64,000 nucleotides of DNA from Pseudomonadota bacterium (GTDB lineage: Bacteria > Pseudomonadota > Alphaproteobacteria > Rhizobiales > Xanthobacteraceae): the NCBI GenBank assembly GCA_023386885.1, contig JAEWIX010000095.1, forward strand, positions 71,696 to 135,695, read 5' to 3'. The notes under the pieces are model-generated. The model worked only from the letters and a program-made list of their open reading frames with translations, was not told the DNA's origin and searched no databases. Both the position numbers and the translations under genes were made by a program. Of this stretch, positions 8,304 to 15,735 are shown piece after piece; within the stretch, counting starts at the first letter, position 1, and every line of letters starts with the position of its first letter.

Positions 8304-8330
8304 AGGGTCGGCCTTCGGGTCGGCCCTTTT
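8304..8330 (+). terminator. Hairpin terminator/attenuator between precursor and ATP-grasp gene
   Basis: AGGGTCGGCC and GGTCGGCCCT pair in a 10-bp stem with two G-T wobbles, closed by a TTCG tetraloop and followed by TTTT. Partial termination here would give far more precursor mRNA than enzyme mRNA, a common arrangement in RiPP operons. No separate promoter for the ligase was recognised downstream. Confidence 0.75.
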
Positions 8331-8446
8331 CGCGTTTTCGAGCGAAGTGGATGCCGGTTCGCATCAGGAAAACGCGTCGAAGCAAGAAGCTGGAGCCCTG
8401 TTTCGATTTGATCGGAATGGAACGGCTCTCCTCGCGTCGCCAGCAC
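8331..8446. repeat. Dispersed repeat, family B, copy 1
   Basis: Begins CGCGTTTTCGAGCGAAGTGG and continues through CCGGTTCGCATCAGGAAAACGCGTC. Related copies start at 35567 and 47081. The inner GCGTTTTC/GAAAACGC arms are inverted, so the element can fold. It lies between the precursor terminator and the ATP-grasp start and supplies spurious upstream start codons. Confidence 0.65.
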
Positions 8447-8458
8447 ATCGAGTTTGCC

Positions 8459-9442
8459 ATGACAGCCGCCCCGAAAAGCGTCCTGATGATTTCCACCAAG
8501 CTCGACCCGCATGTCGATGCCGTGCTCGAGCGGCTGGAAAAGCGCGGGGTGCCGTGCTTCCGGCTCAACACCGATCACTTCCACGAGGAGTATCGCCTCG
8601 CGATGACCGACGAAGTGAGCGGCACCATCACCATCACCGACAAGTGGGATCGCGCCTGCGTGTTTCCGCACGAGGTGCGCAGCGTCTGGATGCGCAAGCC
8701 GGAAACGCCGCTGCCGCCGCCCGGCGTCGATGACGACGGCGTCATCGAATACGTGCAGGGCGAGATGCGCGAACTGATGGGCTTCATGCCGATGGACGCG
8801 CGGGTGCCGTGGATCAACAATCCCGACGAGAACCGCCGCCATCAACGCAAATTCCCGCAACTGCGGCTGGCGCGCAGCCTCGGCCTGCGGGTGCCGCGCT
8901 CGATCATCACCAACGATCCGGTGGAAGCGGAAGCCTTCTTCGCCACCTGTCCGGACGGGGTGATCTGCAAGCCGCTGCTGATGGGCAGTCACTATGTCGA
9001 GGGTGAGCACTACGTCGCCTATACGCGGCCGATCCCGCCGTCGGAGTTCGCGTCGCTGAAGGAGTCCATTTCGCTCTGCCCGACCTATCTGCAGGAGGCC
9101 ATCGCCAAGGACCACGAGCTGCGCGTCACCATCATCGGCGACGAACTGTTTTGCTGTCGCATCGACAGCCAGGGCGTCAAGGGTGCGGAGCAGGACTGGC
9201 GCGCGGTCGATACCGATAAGCTGCCACACACCATCGTCGATCTACCGGGCGACGTGGATGCCGCGTTGCGCGCTTACCTCAAGGCCTGCGGCCTGCGCTT
9301 CGGTGCGTTCGACCTGATCGTGACGCCGCAAGGCGAGTACGTCTTCCTCGAACTGAACCCGAACGGCCAGTGGTACTGGGTCGAACTCTCGACCGGCGCG
9401 CCGATGGCCGACGCCATGGCCGACCTGCTCGAAAATCCATGA
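8459..9442 (+). CDS. MvdC/MvdD-family ATP-grasp RiPP maturase (graspetide ligase)
   Basis: 327 aa, the usual size for microviridin-type peptide ligases. The N-terminus VLMISTKLDPHVDAVLERL is the family's opening strand. WINNPDE (118-124) with KFPQLRLARSLGLRVPRSI (131-149) and TNDP (151-154) is the family hallmark. Lys171 lies in ICKPLLMGS; DWR is at 247-249; the ATP/Mg residues are Asp285 (GAFDLIV) and Glu298/Asn300 (FLELNPNGQW). The family uses ATP to activate Asp/Glu side chains of the precursor as acyl phosphates and join them to Ser/Thr (ester) or Lys (amide). ATG 8459 is preferred over 8351 and 8417, which lie in repeat B. The exporter gene starts 10 bp after the stop. Confidence 0.9.
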   Translation: MTAAPKSVLMISTKLDPHVDAVLERLEKRGVPCFRLNTDHFHEEYRLAMTDEVSGTITITDKWDRACVFPHEVRSVWMRKPETPLPPPGVDDDGVIEYVQGEMRELMGFMPMDARVPWINNPDENRRHQRKFPQLRLARSLGLRVPRSIITNDPVEAEAFFATCPDGVICKPLLMGSHYVEGEHYVAYTRPIPPSEFASLKESISLCPTYLQEAIAKDHELRVTIIGDELFCCRIDSQGVKGAEQDWRAVDTDKLPHTIVDLPGDVDAALRAYLKACGLRFGAFDLIVTPQGEYVFLELNPNGQWYWVELSTGAPMADAMADLLENP

Positions 9443-9452
9443 GCGCGAATCC

Positions 9453-11162
9453 ATGAGCAGCGCGGCTGCCGCCGAGCCGGATATCGCGTGGCTGGCGCGG
9501 CTGCTGGAAGCCGCTAGCGCGGATGGATTGCCGCGCCTGTTACGCGTGCTGTTGCGGCTCGGTTGGCACCAGCGCCATCGTATGCTGCCGGCATTGATCG
9601 CCGCGCTGGTGCTGAGCGCTCTCGCGCTGGCGCCGCCGGCCTTGCTGGCGCATCTCATCGACAACGTGTTTCCCTCGCGCACCGCGATGGCGGTGATTGT
9701 GGTCGGCGCCGGGCTCGGCTGCATCGCCTTGATGGATGCCGCCTGTGCGTTCACGCGGCGGCTGCTCTCGGCGGCCGCGGGCATCGAATTGCGCCGCGCG
9801 CTGCTGGAGCCCGCGTTTGCGGCGGTGCTGCGACTGCCGGTCGACCGCAGGGAGAGCCGCGATCAGGGCCTGCTCGGGCGCACCTTCGAGGAGGTGGAGC
9901 GGCTGGCGCAGGGCGCGAGCGAAAGCCTGATCGAACTGGTGTTGTGTCTGGGGACCATCGCCGTGCTGGCGGTGGCGATGCTGGTCGTCGATCCGCAAGT
10001 GGGGTTGATCGTCATCGCCATCGTCGCGGCGTTGGCGGCGTTGCATGTGCTGTTCGCCCGTGCATTGCGCGCGCGCGAAGGCGCATGGTTCGAGGCGCGC
10101 AGCCGCTACTGGGCGCATCTGGTCGAGGCCATCGCCTATGTCGCGACGTTGCGCTTCAACTCTGCGCACGGCTTTGCCGAGCGGCGTTTCGAGGAACGGC
10201 TCGCCTCCGATCTCGACGCGCATTTCGCGGTGATCCGGATGTCGGCGGGGCTGGATGCGGTCGGCCGCTTCGCGGGCGGGTTGATCACCGCGGCGATCGC
10301 GCTGGTCGGCGGACTGCGCGTCATCGACGGCAGCATCAGCATCGGCGATTTCGTGCTGTTCCTGTCGGTCGGCGGCTCGCTGGCGGTGCCGGTGCTGAAT
10401 CTCGTCAAGACCTTCGACGATTTCCAGGCGATGACGATATCGGTCGCGCGCTTGTCCGATATCGCCGCCGGCCCGCACGAGGATGTCGGCGGTGCGTCGG
10501 TTGCGCATCGGCCGCGCGGGGCGCGGCTCGACGTCACCGGCCTGTCGTTTCGCTATGCCGGCGCCGGGACGCCGGTGCTGCAGGACCTGTGGTTCTCGCT
10601 CGCACCCGGCGACAAGGTGGCGGTGGTCGGCCCCAGCGGCATCGGCAAGAGCACCCTGGCGAGCCTGTTGTTCGGTGCGCGGCGGCCGGAACGCGGCGCG
10701 ATCCTGCTCGACGGCAAGCCGCTGGAGACGATCCCGCTCGGCGAATTGCGGCGGCGGATCGTGGTGGTGCCGCACGAGATCGACACCTTCACCGGCAGCG
10801 TCGCGGAAAATCTCACCATCGGCCTGCCGGCGACGGGGACGCTGGATATCCGCAAGGCCACCGCCATCGCCGGCATCGACGCCGACATCATGCGGCTGCC
10901 GCAAGGCTACGACACGCAACTCGGGCAGGGCGGCGTCGATCTGTCCGCCGGGCAGCGCCAGCGGCTCGGCATCGCCCGCGCGCTGTTGCTCGCGCCGGAT
11001 ATTCTGATCCTCGACGAGAGCACCTCGTCGCTGGATTCCGCGACCGAGACGCGGGTGCTCGATGCGCTGCTCGCGCATTGCGTATCGACCACCATCGTCG
11101 CCATCACGCATCGGCCCAGCGTCGCGCAGCGGATGCAGCGGAGCATCGTGATCGACGGCTAG
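9453..11162 (+). CDS. ABC exporter (fused membrane/ATPase), probable graspetide exporter
   Basis: 569-aa half-transporter for the inner membrane. A ~40-residue cytoplasmic extension precedes about six helices (~48-330). The ATPase domain has Walker A GPSGIGKST (393-401), signature LSAGQ (498-502), Walker B ILILDE (517-522) and H-loop His553 (ITHRPS). The extension is far too short for a C39 leader peptidase, so export and leader removal are not combined here. It starts 10 bp after the ATP-grasp stop, so it most likely exports the modified peptide. No protease gene follows; the next gene is convergent. Confidence 0.88.
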   Translation: MSSAAAAEPDIAWLARLLEAASADGLPRLLRVLLRLGWHQRHRMLPALIAALVLSALALAPPALLAHLIDNVFPSRTAMAVIVVGAGLGCIALMDAACAFTRRLLSAAAGIELRRALLEPAFAAVLRLPVDRRESRDQGLLGRTFEEVERLAQGASESLIELVLCLGTIAVLAVAMLVVDPQVGLIVIAIVAALAALHVLFARALRAREGAWFEARSRYWAHLVEAIAYVATLRFNSAHGFAERRFEERLASDLDAHFAVIRMSAGLDAVGRFAGGLITAAIALVGGLRVIDGSISIGDFVLFLSVGGSLAVPVLNLVKTFDDFQAMTISVARLSDIAAGPHEDVGGASVAHRPRGARLDVTGLSFRYAGAGTPVLQDLWFSLAPGDKVAVVGPSGIGKSTLASLLFGARRPERGAILLDGKPLETIPLGELRRRIVVVPHEIDTFTGSVAENLTIGLPATGTLDIRKATAIAGIDADIMRLPQGYDTQLGQGGVDLSAGQRQRLGIARALLLAPDILILDESTSSLDSATETRVLDALLAHCVSTTIVAITHRPSVAQRMQRSIVIDG

Positions 11163-12139
11163 CGCATCGCCTGCGCGATCAGGTCATAGGAATGCAGCCG
11201 CGCGGTGTGATCGAAAATGTCGGACACGATCATCAGTTCGTCGGCGGCGGTCTGTTCGACGAGACTGGCTACGCCCGCGCGCACTGCATCGACGTCGCCG
11301 ACGATGCTGCAGCCGAGCATCTGCGCGACCTGCGCCTTTTCCATCGGCGTCCAGTAGGTTTCGATGTCGTCGATCGGCGGCTTCGAGAGACCCCGCGCGC
11401 CGCGGAAGATGTTGGTGAACGACATCTGCTGCGTGGTGGCGAGGCGCTTCGCTTCCGCGTCGGTGTCCGCCGTGACGATGTTGACGCCGACCATGGCGTA
11501 GGGCTTCGCCAGTTGTTCGGACGGCTTGAAGCGCTCGCGATAGATCTCCAGCGCCGGCATCAGTTGCGCCGGCGCGAAGTGCGACGCGAATGCATAAGGC
11601 AGGCCGAATTCGGCCGCGACCTGCGCGCCGTAGGTGCTCGATCCGAGAATCCACAGCGGCACGTTGGTGCCCGCCGCCGGCACCGCCTGAATGCGCTGGC
11701 CGGGTGCGACCTCGGCAAAGTAAGCCTGCAATTCCAGCACGTCGCGCGGAAAGTTGTCAGCATTGGTAAGGCTGCGGCGCAGCGCCTGCATGGTCAGTTG
11801 ATCGGTGCCGGGCGCGCGGCCGAGCCCGAGATCGATGCGGCCGGGATAAAGCCGTTCCAGCGTGCCGTAATGCTCGGCGATGACGATCGGCGCGTGGTTC
11901 GGCAGCATCACGCCGCCGGCGCCGACGCGGATGTGTTTAGAGCCGGCCGCGATATGGCCGATCACCACCGAGGTCGCGGCGGAGGCGATGCCGGCCATGT
12001 TGTGATGCTCGGCCACCCAGAAGCGGGTGTAGCCCCACGCTTCGGCATGGGCGGCGAGATCACGTGCGTTGTCGAGCGCGCCGCGCGCGTCGGTCGCCTC
12101 GGTGACGCGGACGAGATCGAGGATCGAATGAAGGGCCAT
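11159..12139 (-). CDS. LLM-class (luciferase-like) flavin-dependent oxidoreductase
   Basis: 326 aa from ATG 12139, cytoplasmic. Family motifs: SILDLV at the start, YTRFWVAEHHN (~35-45), GAGGVMLPNHAPIVIAEHYGTLERLYPGRID and GLGRAPGTD. These place it in the alkanal-monooxygenase-like group using reduced FMN, common in Alphaproteobacteria with unknown substrate. ATG 12193 would add 18 residues not seen in the family; neither start has a strong Shine-Dalgarno. The stop codon overlaps the convergent exporter stop, so no terminator separates them. Confidence 0.88.
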   Translation of the reverse strand: MALHSILDLVRVTEATDARGALDNARDLAAHAEAWGYTRFWVAEHHNMAGIASAATSVVIGHIAAGSKHIRVGAGGVMLPNHAPIVIAEHYGTLERLYPGRIDLGLGRAPGTDQLTMQALRRSLTNADNFPRDVLELQAYFAEVAPGQRIQAVPAAGTNVPLWILGSSTYGAQVAAEFGLPYAFASHFAPAQLMPALEIYRERFKPSEQLAKPYAMVGVNIVTADTDAEAKRLATTQQMSFTNIFRGARGLSKPPIDDIETYWTPMEKAQVAQMLGCSIVGDVDAVRAGVASLVEQTAADELMIVSDIFDHTARLHSYDLIAQAMR

Positions 12140-12272
12140 CGCAATGTCCGTGATGTGGTCTGCGGAGCCGCAGAGAGGAAGGGTGTCTGCCATCTAGGCA
12201 TGCCGTGCGGAAATTGCACGCGCCGCGGCTGCAATCTTGCCATGCGGGGAGGTGCCGATAAGAAAGGATCGC

Positions 12273-12358
12273 CGTCACCCTGAGGAGCGTGCTTTTGCGC
12301 GCCTCGAAGGGCGATGGCGATCCTTCGAGGCGCGCTTCGCTCTCACCTCAGGGTGACG
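12273..12358. repeat. 86-bp palindromic repeat, family A, copy 2
   Basis: Same length and layout as 1744-1829: outer arms CGTCACCCTGAGG/ACCTCAGGGTGACG and inner arms CCTCGAAGG/CCTTCGAGG. It lies between the end of the SDR gene and the start of the LLM oxidoreductase gene, both on the minus strand. Confidence 0.8.
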
Positions 12359-12369
12359 GCCGGGAGAGT

Positions 12370-13158
12370 CTACCCGTTCTTGCCTTCCCGACGCAGCGTG
12401 GGCAGGCCGATGCCGGCGGCGTCGAAGCCGCCGTCCACCGCGAGCAACTGTCCGGTGATGTAACTCGCGCGTTCGCTGCACAGGAAGAAGATCGCTTCCG
12501 CGAGTTCTTCCTCCAATCCGTAACGATTGAGCGGAATGGCGTCGTGATAATCGGCGCGGATCGCCGGCGAATGCACGGCCTTGGCCATCGCAGTATCGAC
12601 CGGCCCCGGCGCCACCGCATTGACGCGGATGCCGAGCGAGGCGAGTTCGACCGCCGCCTGCTTGGTGAGGTGCGCGAGCCCGGCCTTGCTGGTGCCGTAG
12701 GCGACGCGCAACGTCGAGGCGCGCAGCCCCGAGATCGATGTGATGTTGACGATGGCGCCGCCGCCGTGTTCGCGCATCAAGGGCGCGGCCGCCTTGATGC
12801 AGAGGAACGGCCCGGTGAGGTTCACCGCGAGCACGCGCTCCCATTCGTCGTCGGCGGTCTCCATGATCGGCTTGAACACCGCGACGCCGGCATTGTTGAC
12901 CAGCGCATCGAGCCGGCCGAAGCGTTCAACGATGCGCGCCATCGCGGCGTGCACGGCGGCGGCATCAGAGACGTCGCAAGCGAGCGCCAGCACGTTGACC
13001 GGATCGGCAAGGGAGGCCGCCGCTTCGCGCAACTGCGCGTCCTCGATGTCGAGGAGCGCAACGGCCCACCCCTCGGTGAGAAAACGCTTGGCGGTCGCGA
13101 GCCCGATGCCGCGTGCGGCTCCGGTGACGAGAGCGACTTTGGTGATATTGGTGGTCAT
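12370..13158 (-). CDS. SDR-family NAD(P)-dependent oxidoreductase
   Basis: 262 aa, classical short-chain dehydrogenase length. TGAARGIG (12-19) is the cofactor glycine motif, NNAG (~89-92) follows, the catalytic Ser is in ITSISG, and YGTSK carries catalytic Tyr and Lys. The C-terminus ASYITGQLLAVDGGF is standard for the family. An acidic Asp after strand 2 (LLDIED) suggests NAD preference. Substrate unknown. It lies upstream of the LLM oxidoreductase on the same strand, with a repeat between them. Confidence 0.9.
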   Translation of the reverse strand: MTTNITKVALVTGAARGIGLATAKRFLTEGWAVALLDIEDAQLREAAASLADPVNVLALACDVSDAAAVHAAMARIVERFGRLDALVNNAGVAVFKPIMETADDEWERVLAVNLTGPFLCIKAAAPLMREHGGGAIVNITSISGLRASTLRVAYGTSKAGLAHLTKQAAVELASLGIRVNAVAPGPVDTAMAKAVHSPAIRADYHDAIPLNRYGLEEELAEAIFFLCSERASYITGQLLAVDGGFDAAGIGLPTLRREGKNG

Positions 13159-13288
13159 GGTGAGCCCGCTGCGAGGGAAGAATGCGCGGGTCTTAGCGCG
13201 TGTTCTCGCGACGGGGAACAGGATTTTGTGTCATGCGCGGCAGAACAACCCGGCGATGACCAAAAATATACTCGAACCTGACGAGGAG

Positions 13289-13405
13289 TTATCTCACGTA
13301 AAACACGCAGACCGCGATCACCAGGAACGCGGTGACGGCCATGGCGTGCGCGAGCATATGAGAGAGCGCGCCGCCGGAAGCCGCGCGTTTCGTGGCATCG
13401 TTCAT
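13289..13405 (-). CDS. 38-aa single-helix membrane peptide
   Basis: Very short gene with an excellent ribosome-binding site: GGGGAGGA lies about 5 bases before ATG 13405 on the minus strand. The peptide starts MNDATKRAASGGALSH and ends in one hydrophobic helix (residues ~17-36, AMAVTAFLVIAVCVFYV) and a final Arg, so it likely inserts with its N-terminus in the cytoplasm. A longer in-frame extension upstream lacks any signal and is rejected. Function unknown. Confidence 0.6.
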   Translation of the reverse strand: MNDATKRAASGGALSHMLAHAMAVTAFLVIAVCVFYVR

Positions 13406-13708
13406 GATGTCCTCCCCAATTGGTTCGGGCTCGCGTGGCGCGAGCCAGCGTGGTTCGGGCATGACTCGCCGCAGCACGAATGCGCGAGTCAAACTTGACT
13501 GAATTTTTACGCAGAACGCCCCTTCGACTTGCTTCCGCCGCGCTTGTGTCCCCACGGCCGAAGCAATAACAGAAGCGTGATCAATCAATGCGGCGAGAAT
13601 TTGTTGCGATGGAACCCATGATTCGCGGTGGAGAGTCGCGCTCGCTATCCGCATTGCAGCAAGTCGAGGAAGAGATTGTCAAAATCCGTTGCGAGCGATC
13701 GCAAGCAC
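13406..13708. other. Intergenic region with inverted and direct repeats upstream of the 38-aa gene
   Basis: Contains GGCTCGCG-N3-CGCGAGCC (13428-13446), GACTCGC/GCGAGTC (13463-13469 and 13484-13490) and a 10-bp direct repeat TGGTTCGGGC (13421-13430 and 13451-13460), all in the probable leader of the 38-aa gene. The rest, up to the end of the HxlR gene, shows no clear gene. Confidence 0.5.
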
Positions 13709-14230
13709 TCATGCGTGTTTTTTTGCGCGTGACGCTTTTGTCTTGCGCATCATCGCGGCTTCATAGGCGGCTTGCAGCCGTTCGCTCACCGAAAGGCCGC
13801 GCGTCTTGCGCGGCTTCATGCCGAGATGGCGCGCGCGCAGTTCGTCCATGAAATCGGCACGCATCTTCGCGCCGCCGTCGCGCAACACTTGCGCGCGCAC
13901 GCCGAGTTCTTCGCTGACCGGCAGATACCTGTAGCCCCACGCACCCATCTCGGCGAGAATCGGCAGCAGCGCGATGCCTTTCTCAGTGAGGCTGTAGATG
14001 CCTTTCTGTTTGTGCGTGGGATCGTCCTCGCGGGTGAGAATGCCTTCGCTCGTCAAGGTCTTCAGCCGGTTGGCGAGAATGTTCGACGAGACGCCTTCAT
14101 TGGATTTCGTCAGCAGCTCGCGAAAGTGGCGGCGATTGCCGAAGATGATGTCGCGAATGATCAGCAAGGTCCATTTGTCGCCGATCACTTCCAGCGTGAG
14201 GTTGATCGGGCAGTCGGAGCGTTCGTTCAT
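13709..14230 (-). CDS. HxlR-family winged-helix transcriptional regulator
   Basis: 173-aa DNA-binding protein. CPINLTLEVIGDKWTLLIIRDIIFGNRRHFRELL is the HxlR signature (Cys near the N-terminus, then DKW and RFxEL-type helix), followed by the recognition helix ISSNILANRLKTL-like segment and the wing TEKGIALLPIL. ATG 14230 has a perfect GGGAGGAGAG site; an in-frame start at 14296 does not. It has a longer C-terminal tail than usual, rich in Lys/Arg. It is divergent from the DHFR-like gene and probably controls it through the palindromes between them. Confidence 0.92.
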   Translation of the reverse strand: MNERSDCPINLTLEVIGDKWTLLIIRDIIFGNRRHFRELLTKSNEGVSSNILANRLKTLTSEGILTREDDPTHKQKGIYSLTEKGIALLPILAEMGAWGYRYLPVSEELGVRAQVLRDGGAKMRADFMDELRARHLGMKPRKTRGLSVSERLQAAYEAAMMRKTKASRAKKHA

Positions 14231-14327
14231 TCTCTCCTCCCGTGAGCGTTTCCCACGTCGCTGCACGACGCCGGGGGAGGGGAGCAAACCACGCAAATCA
14301 TCGTCACGATTTCGTCTCCCTTGACTG

Positions 14328-14378
14328 CTTGCATTTTTGCACCGGTCTGGTTAGGCTGCAACCGGTTGCAAAATGCAA
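14328..14378. promoter_or_regulatory. Probable HxlR operator: clustered TTGCA/TGCAA palindromes
   Basis: A perfect 14-bp palindrome TGCAACCGGTTGCA (14357-14370) overlaps TTGCA-N3-TGCAA (14366-14378); a third TGCA-N4-TGCA lies at 14330-14341. They sit between the divergent HxlR and DHFR-like genes, where HxlR proteins usually bind. Confidence 0.6.
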
Positions 14379-14397
14379 GTGGTATGGGAGCCGTGGC

Positions 14398-14952
14398 ATG
14401 GCGCGTCTGATCGTGTGGAACCTGATGACGCTGGACGGCTACATGGAAGGGCCGAACCATGACCTCTCATTTCATTCCGATGTCTGGGGCGCTGAACTCG
14501 AACAATTATCGATCGCACAGTTGCGAGCCGCCGGCGCGCTGATGTTCGGCCGCCGCACGCACGACCTGATGGCGTCCTACTGGCCGAACGAAAGCGGCGA
14601 GTCCGCGGAGGTGGCGGACTTCATGAACACGCTGCCGAAGTTCGTGTTCTCGCGCTCGGTCACGCAATCGGGCTGGCGCAATACGCAGATGTTCGGCGGC
14701 GATGTTGTCGCGACCACGGAGCGGCTGAAACGCGAGACCGACAAGGATATTTTCCTGTTCGGCAGTGCCGATCTCGCGTCGCATCTCGGCGCGGCGGGGC
14801 TCATCGATGAATACCGCATCGGCATCTGCCCGGTGTTGCTCGGCAGCGGTACGCCGCTGTTCAAGCAAGGCGCGACGCAAAAGCTCCGCCTGCTCGAGGC
14901 CAGGGCCTATGGCACCGGCATCGTCGTCAATCGTTATGTGCCGCGAGTCTGA
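14398..14952 (+). CDS. Dihydrofolate-reductase-family (RibD C-terminal-like) protein
   Basis: 184 aa, cytoplasmic. The start MARLIVWNLMTLDGYMEG is typical of RibD_C/DHFR-like reductases (NxTLDG). LMFGRRTHDLMASYWP, KFVFSRS, and IFLFGSADLASHLGAAGLIDEYRIGICPVLLGSGTPLF complete the family pattern, including the G-S-x-x-L NADPH loop. ATG 14398 follows GGGAG by 7 bases. The substrate is unknown; these proteins are usually stand-alone NADPH reductases. Divergent from HxlR, which likely represses it. Confidence 0.9.
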   Translation: MARLIVWNLMTLDGYMEGPNHDLSFHSDVWGAELEQLSIAQLRAAGALMFGRRTHDLMASYWPNESGESAEVADFMNTLPKFVFSRSVTQSGWRNTQMFGGDVVATTERLKRETDKDIFLFGSADLASHLGAAGLIDEYRIGICPVLLGSGTPLFKQGATQKLRLLEARAYGTGIVVNRYVPRV

Positions 14953-15015
14953 TCGCCAAGTTTGATCGCCAAGTTTGATCGCCAAGCCTGATCGCCAAGT
15001 CTGATCGCCAAGTCT
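14951..15015. repeat. Tandem array of five 13-bp units
   Basis: Five copies of GATCGCCAAGTTT (the last three ending CCT, TCT, TCT) directly after the DHFR-like stop codon. Because the unit is 13 bp and each copy carries a TGA at its junction, stop codons fall in all three forward frames. Seen directly; likely slippage-derived. Confidence 0.9.
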
Positions 15016-15079
15016 GACTGCGATGTGACGGCGTGCGGTGTCACGCCGGATTGCCAATCACTATTCGAAGGAGAACGTG

Positions 15080-15733
15080 ATGTCGCTGAAGCTCTACATG
15101 CATCCGCTGTCGTCCTATTGTCACAAGGCGATGATCGCACTCTACGAGAACGCGACGCCGTTCACGGCGGTCCCGGTCAATCTCGGCGATCCGGACGAGC
15201 GCGCCATGCTGCTGAAACTCTGGGGCGTCGGCAAGTTTCCGGTGTTGCAGGATGACGCGCGCGGCGAGGTGGTGCCTGAGTCCAGCATCATCATCGATTA
15301 TCTCGACCGGCACTATCCGGGCGCGACGCGGCTCATTCCCGCGGATGGCGATGCCGCGCGTGAGGTGCGGCTGAAGGATCGTTTCTACGATCTGCACATT
15401 CACAACCATATGCAAAAGATCGTCGGCAACCGGTTGCGGCCCGCCGGAGCCAAGGATCCGCACGGCGTCGAGGATGCGAAGACGCGGATGCAGGCGGCCT
15501 ACGATATCGCCGAGCGCGAGATGGCGTCGCGGCGCTGGGCGGCGGGCGACGACTTCTCGATGGCGGACTGTGCGGCGGCGCCGGCGCTGTTCTACGCCGC
15601 CAAGGTGCTGCCCTACGCGGACACTCACCCGCATCTCGCCGCCTATCTGGAGCGCCTCAAGGCGCGGCCTTCCTATGCGCGGGTGCTGAAGGAGGCCGAG
15701 CCGTTCTTTCACATGTTCCCGCAGGAGAACTGA
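15080..15733 (+). CDS. Glutathione S-transferase family protein
   Basis: 217 aa. Residues 1-~80 are the thioredoxin-like domain: KLYMHPLSSYCHKAMIAL (Ser/Tyr/Cys at the active-site position), GKFPVLQDD with the cis-Pro, and PESSIIIDYLD, the glutathione gamma-Glu binding motif. Residues ~90-217 are the helical domain with WAAGDDFSMADCAAAPAL. AAGGAG lies about 8 bases before ATG 15080; the frame extends to 15038 but without a site. Typical roles are detoxification or glutathione-dependent reduction; substrate unknown. The next gene starts 2 bp after the stop. Confidence 0.92.
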   Translation: MSLKLYMHPLSSYCHKAMIALYENATPFTAVPVNLGDPDERAMLLKLWGVGKFPVLQDDARGEVVPESSIIIDYLDRHYPGATRLIPADGDAAREVRLKDRFYDLHIHNHMQKIVGNRLRPAGAKDPHGVEDAKTRMQAAYDIAEREMASRRWAAGDDFSMADCAAAPALFYAAKVLPYADTHPHLAAYLERLKARPSYARVLKEAEPFFHMFPQEN

Positions 15734-15735
15734 TC

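Noticed and set aside
9563..12283. 906-residue open frame on the plus strand across the exporter and into the LLM gene
   Set aside because: Frame-shifted shadow of the exporter (Arg-rich) and antisense of the oxidoreductase; no family pattern.
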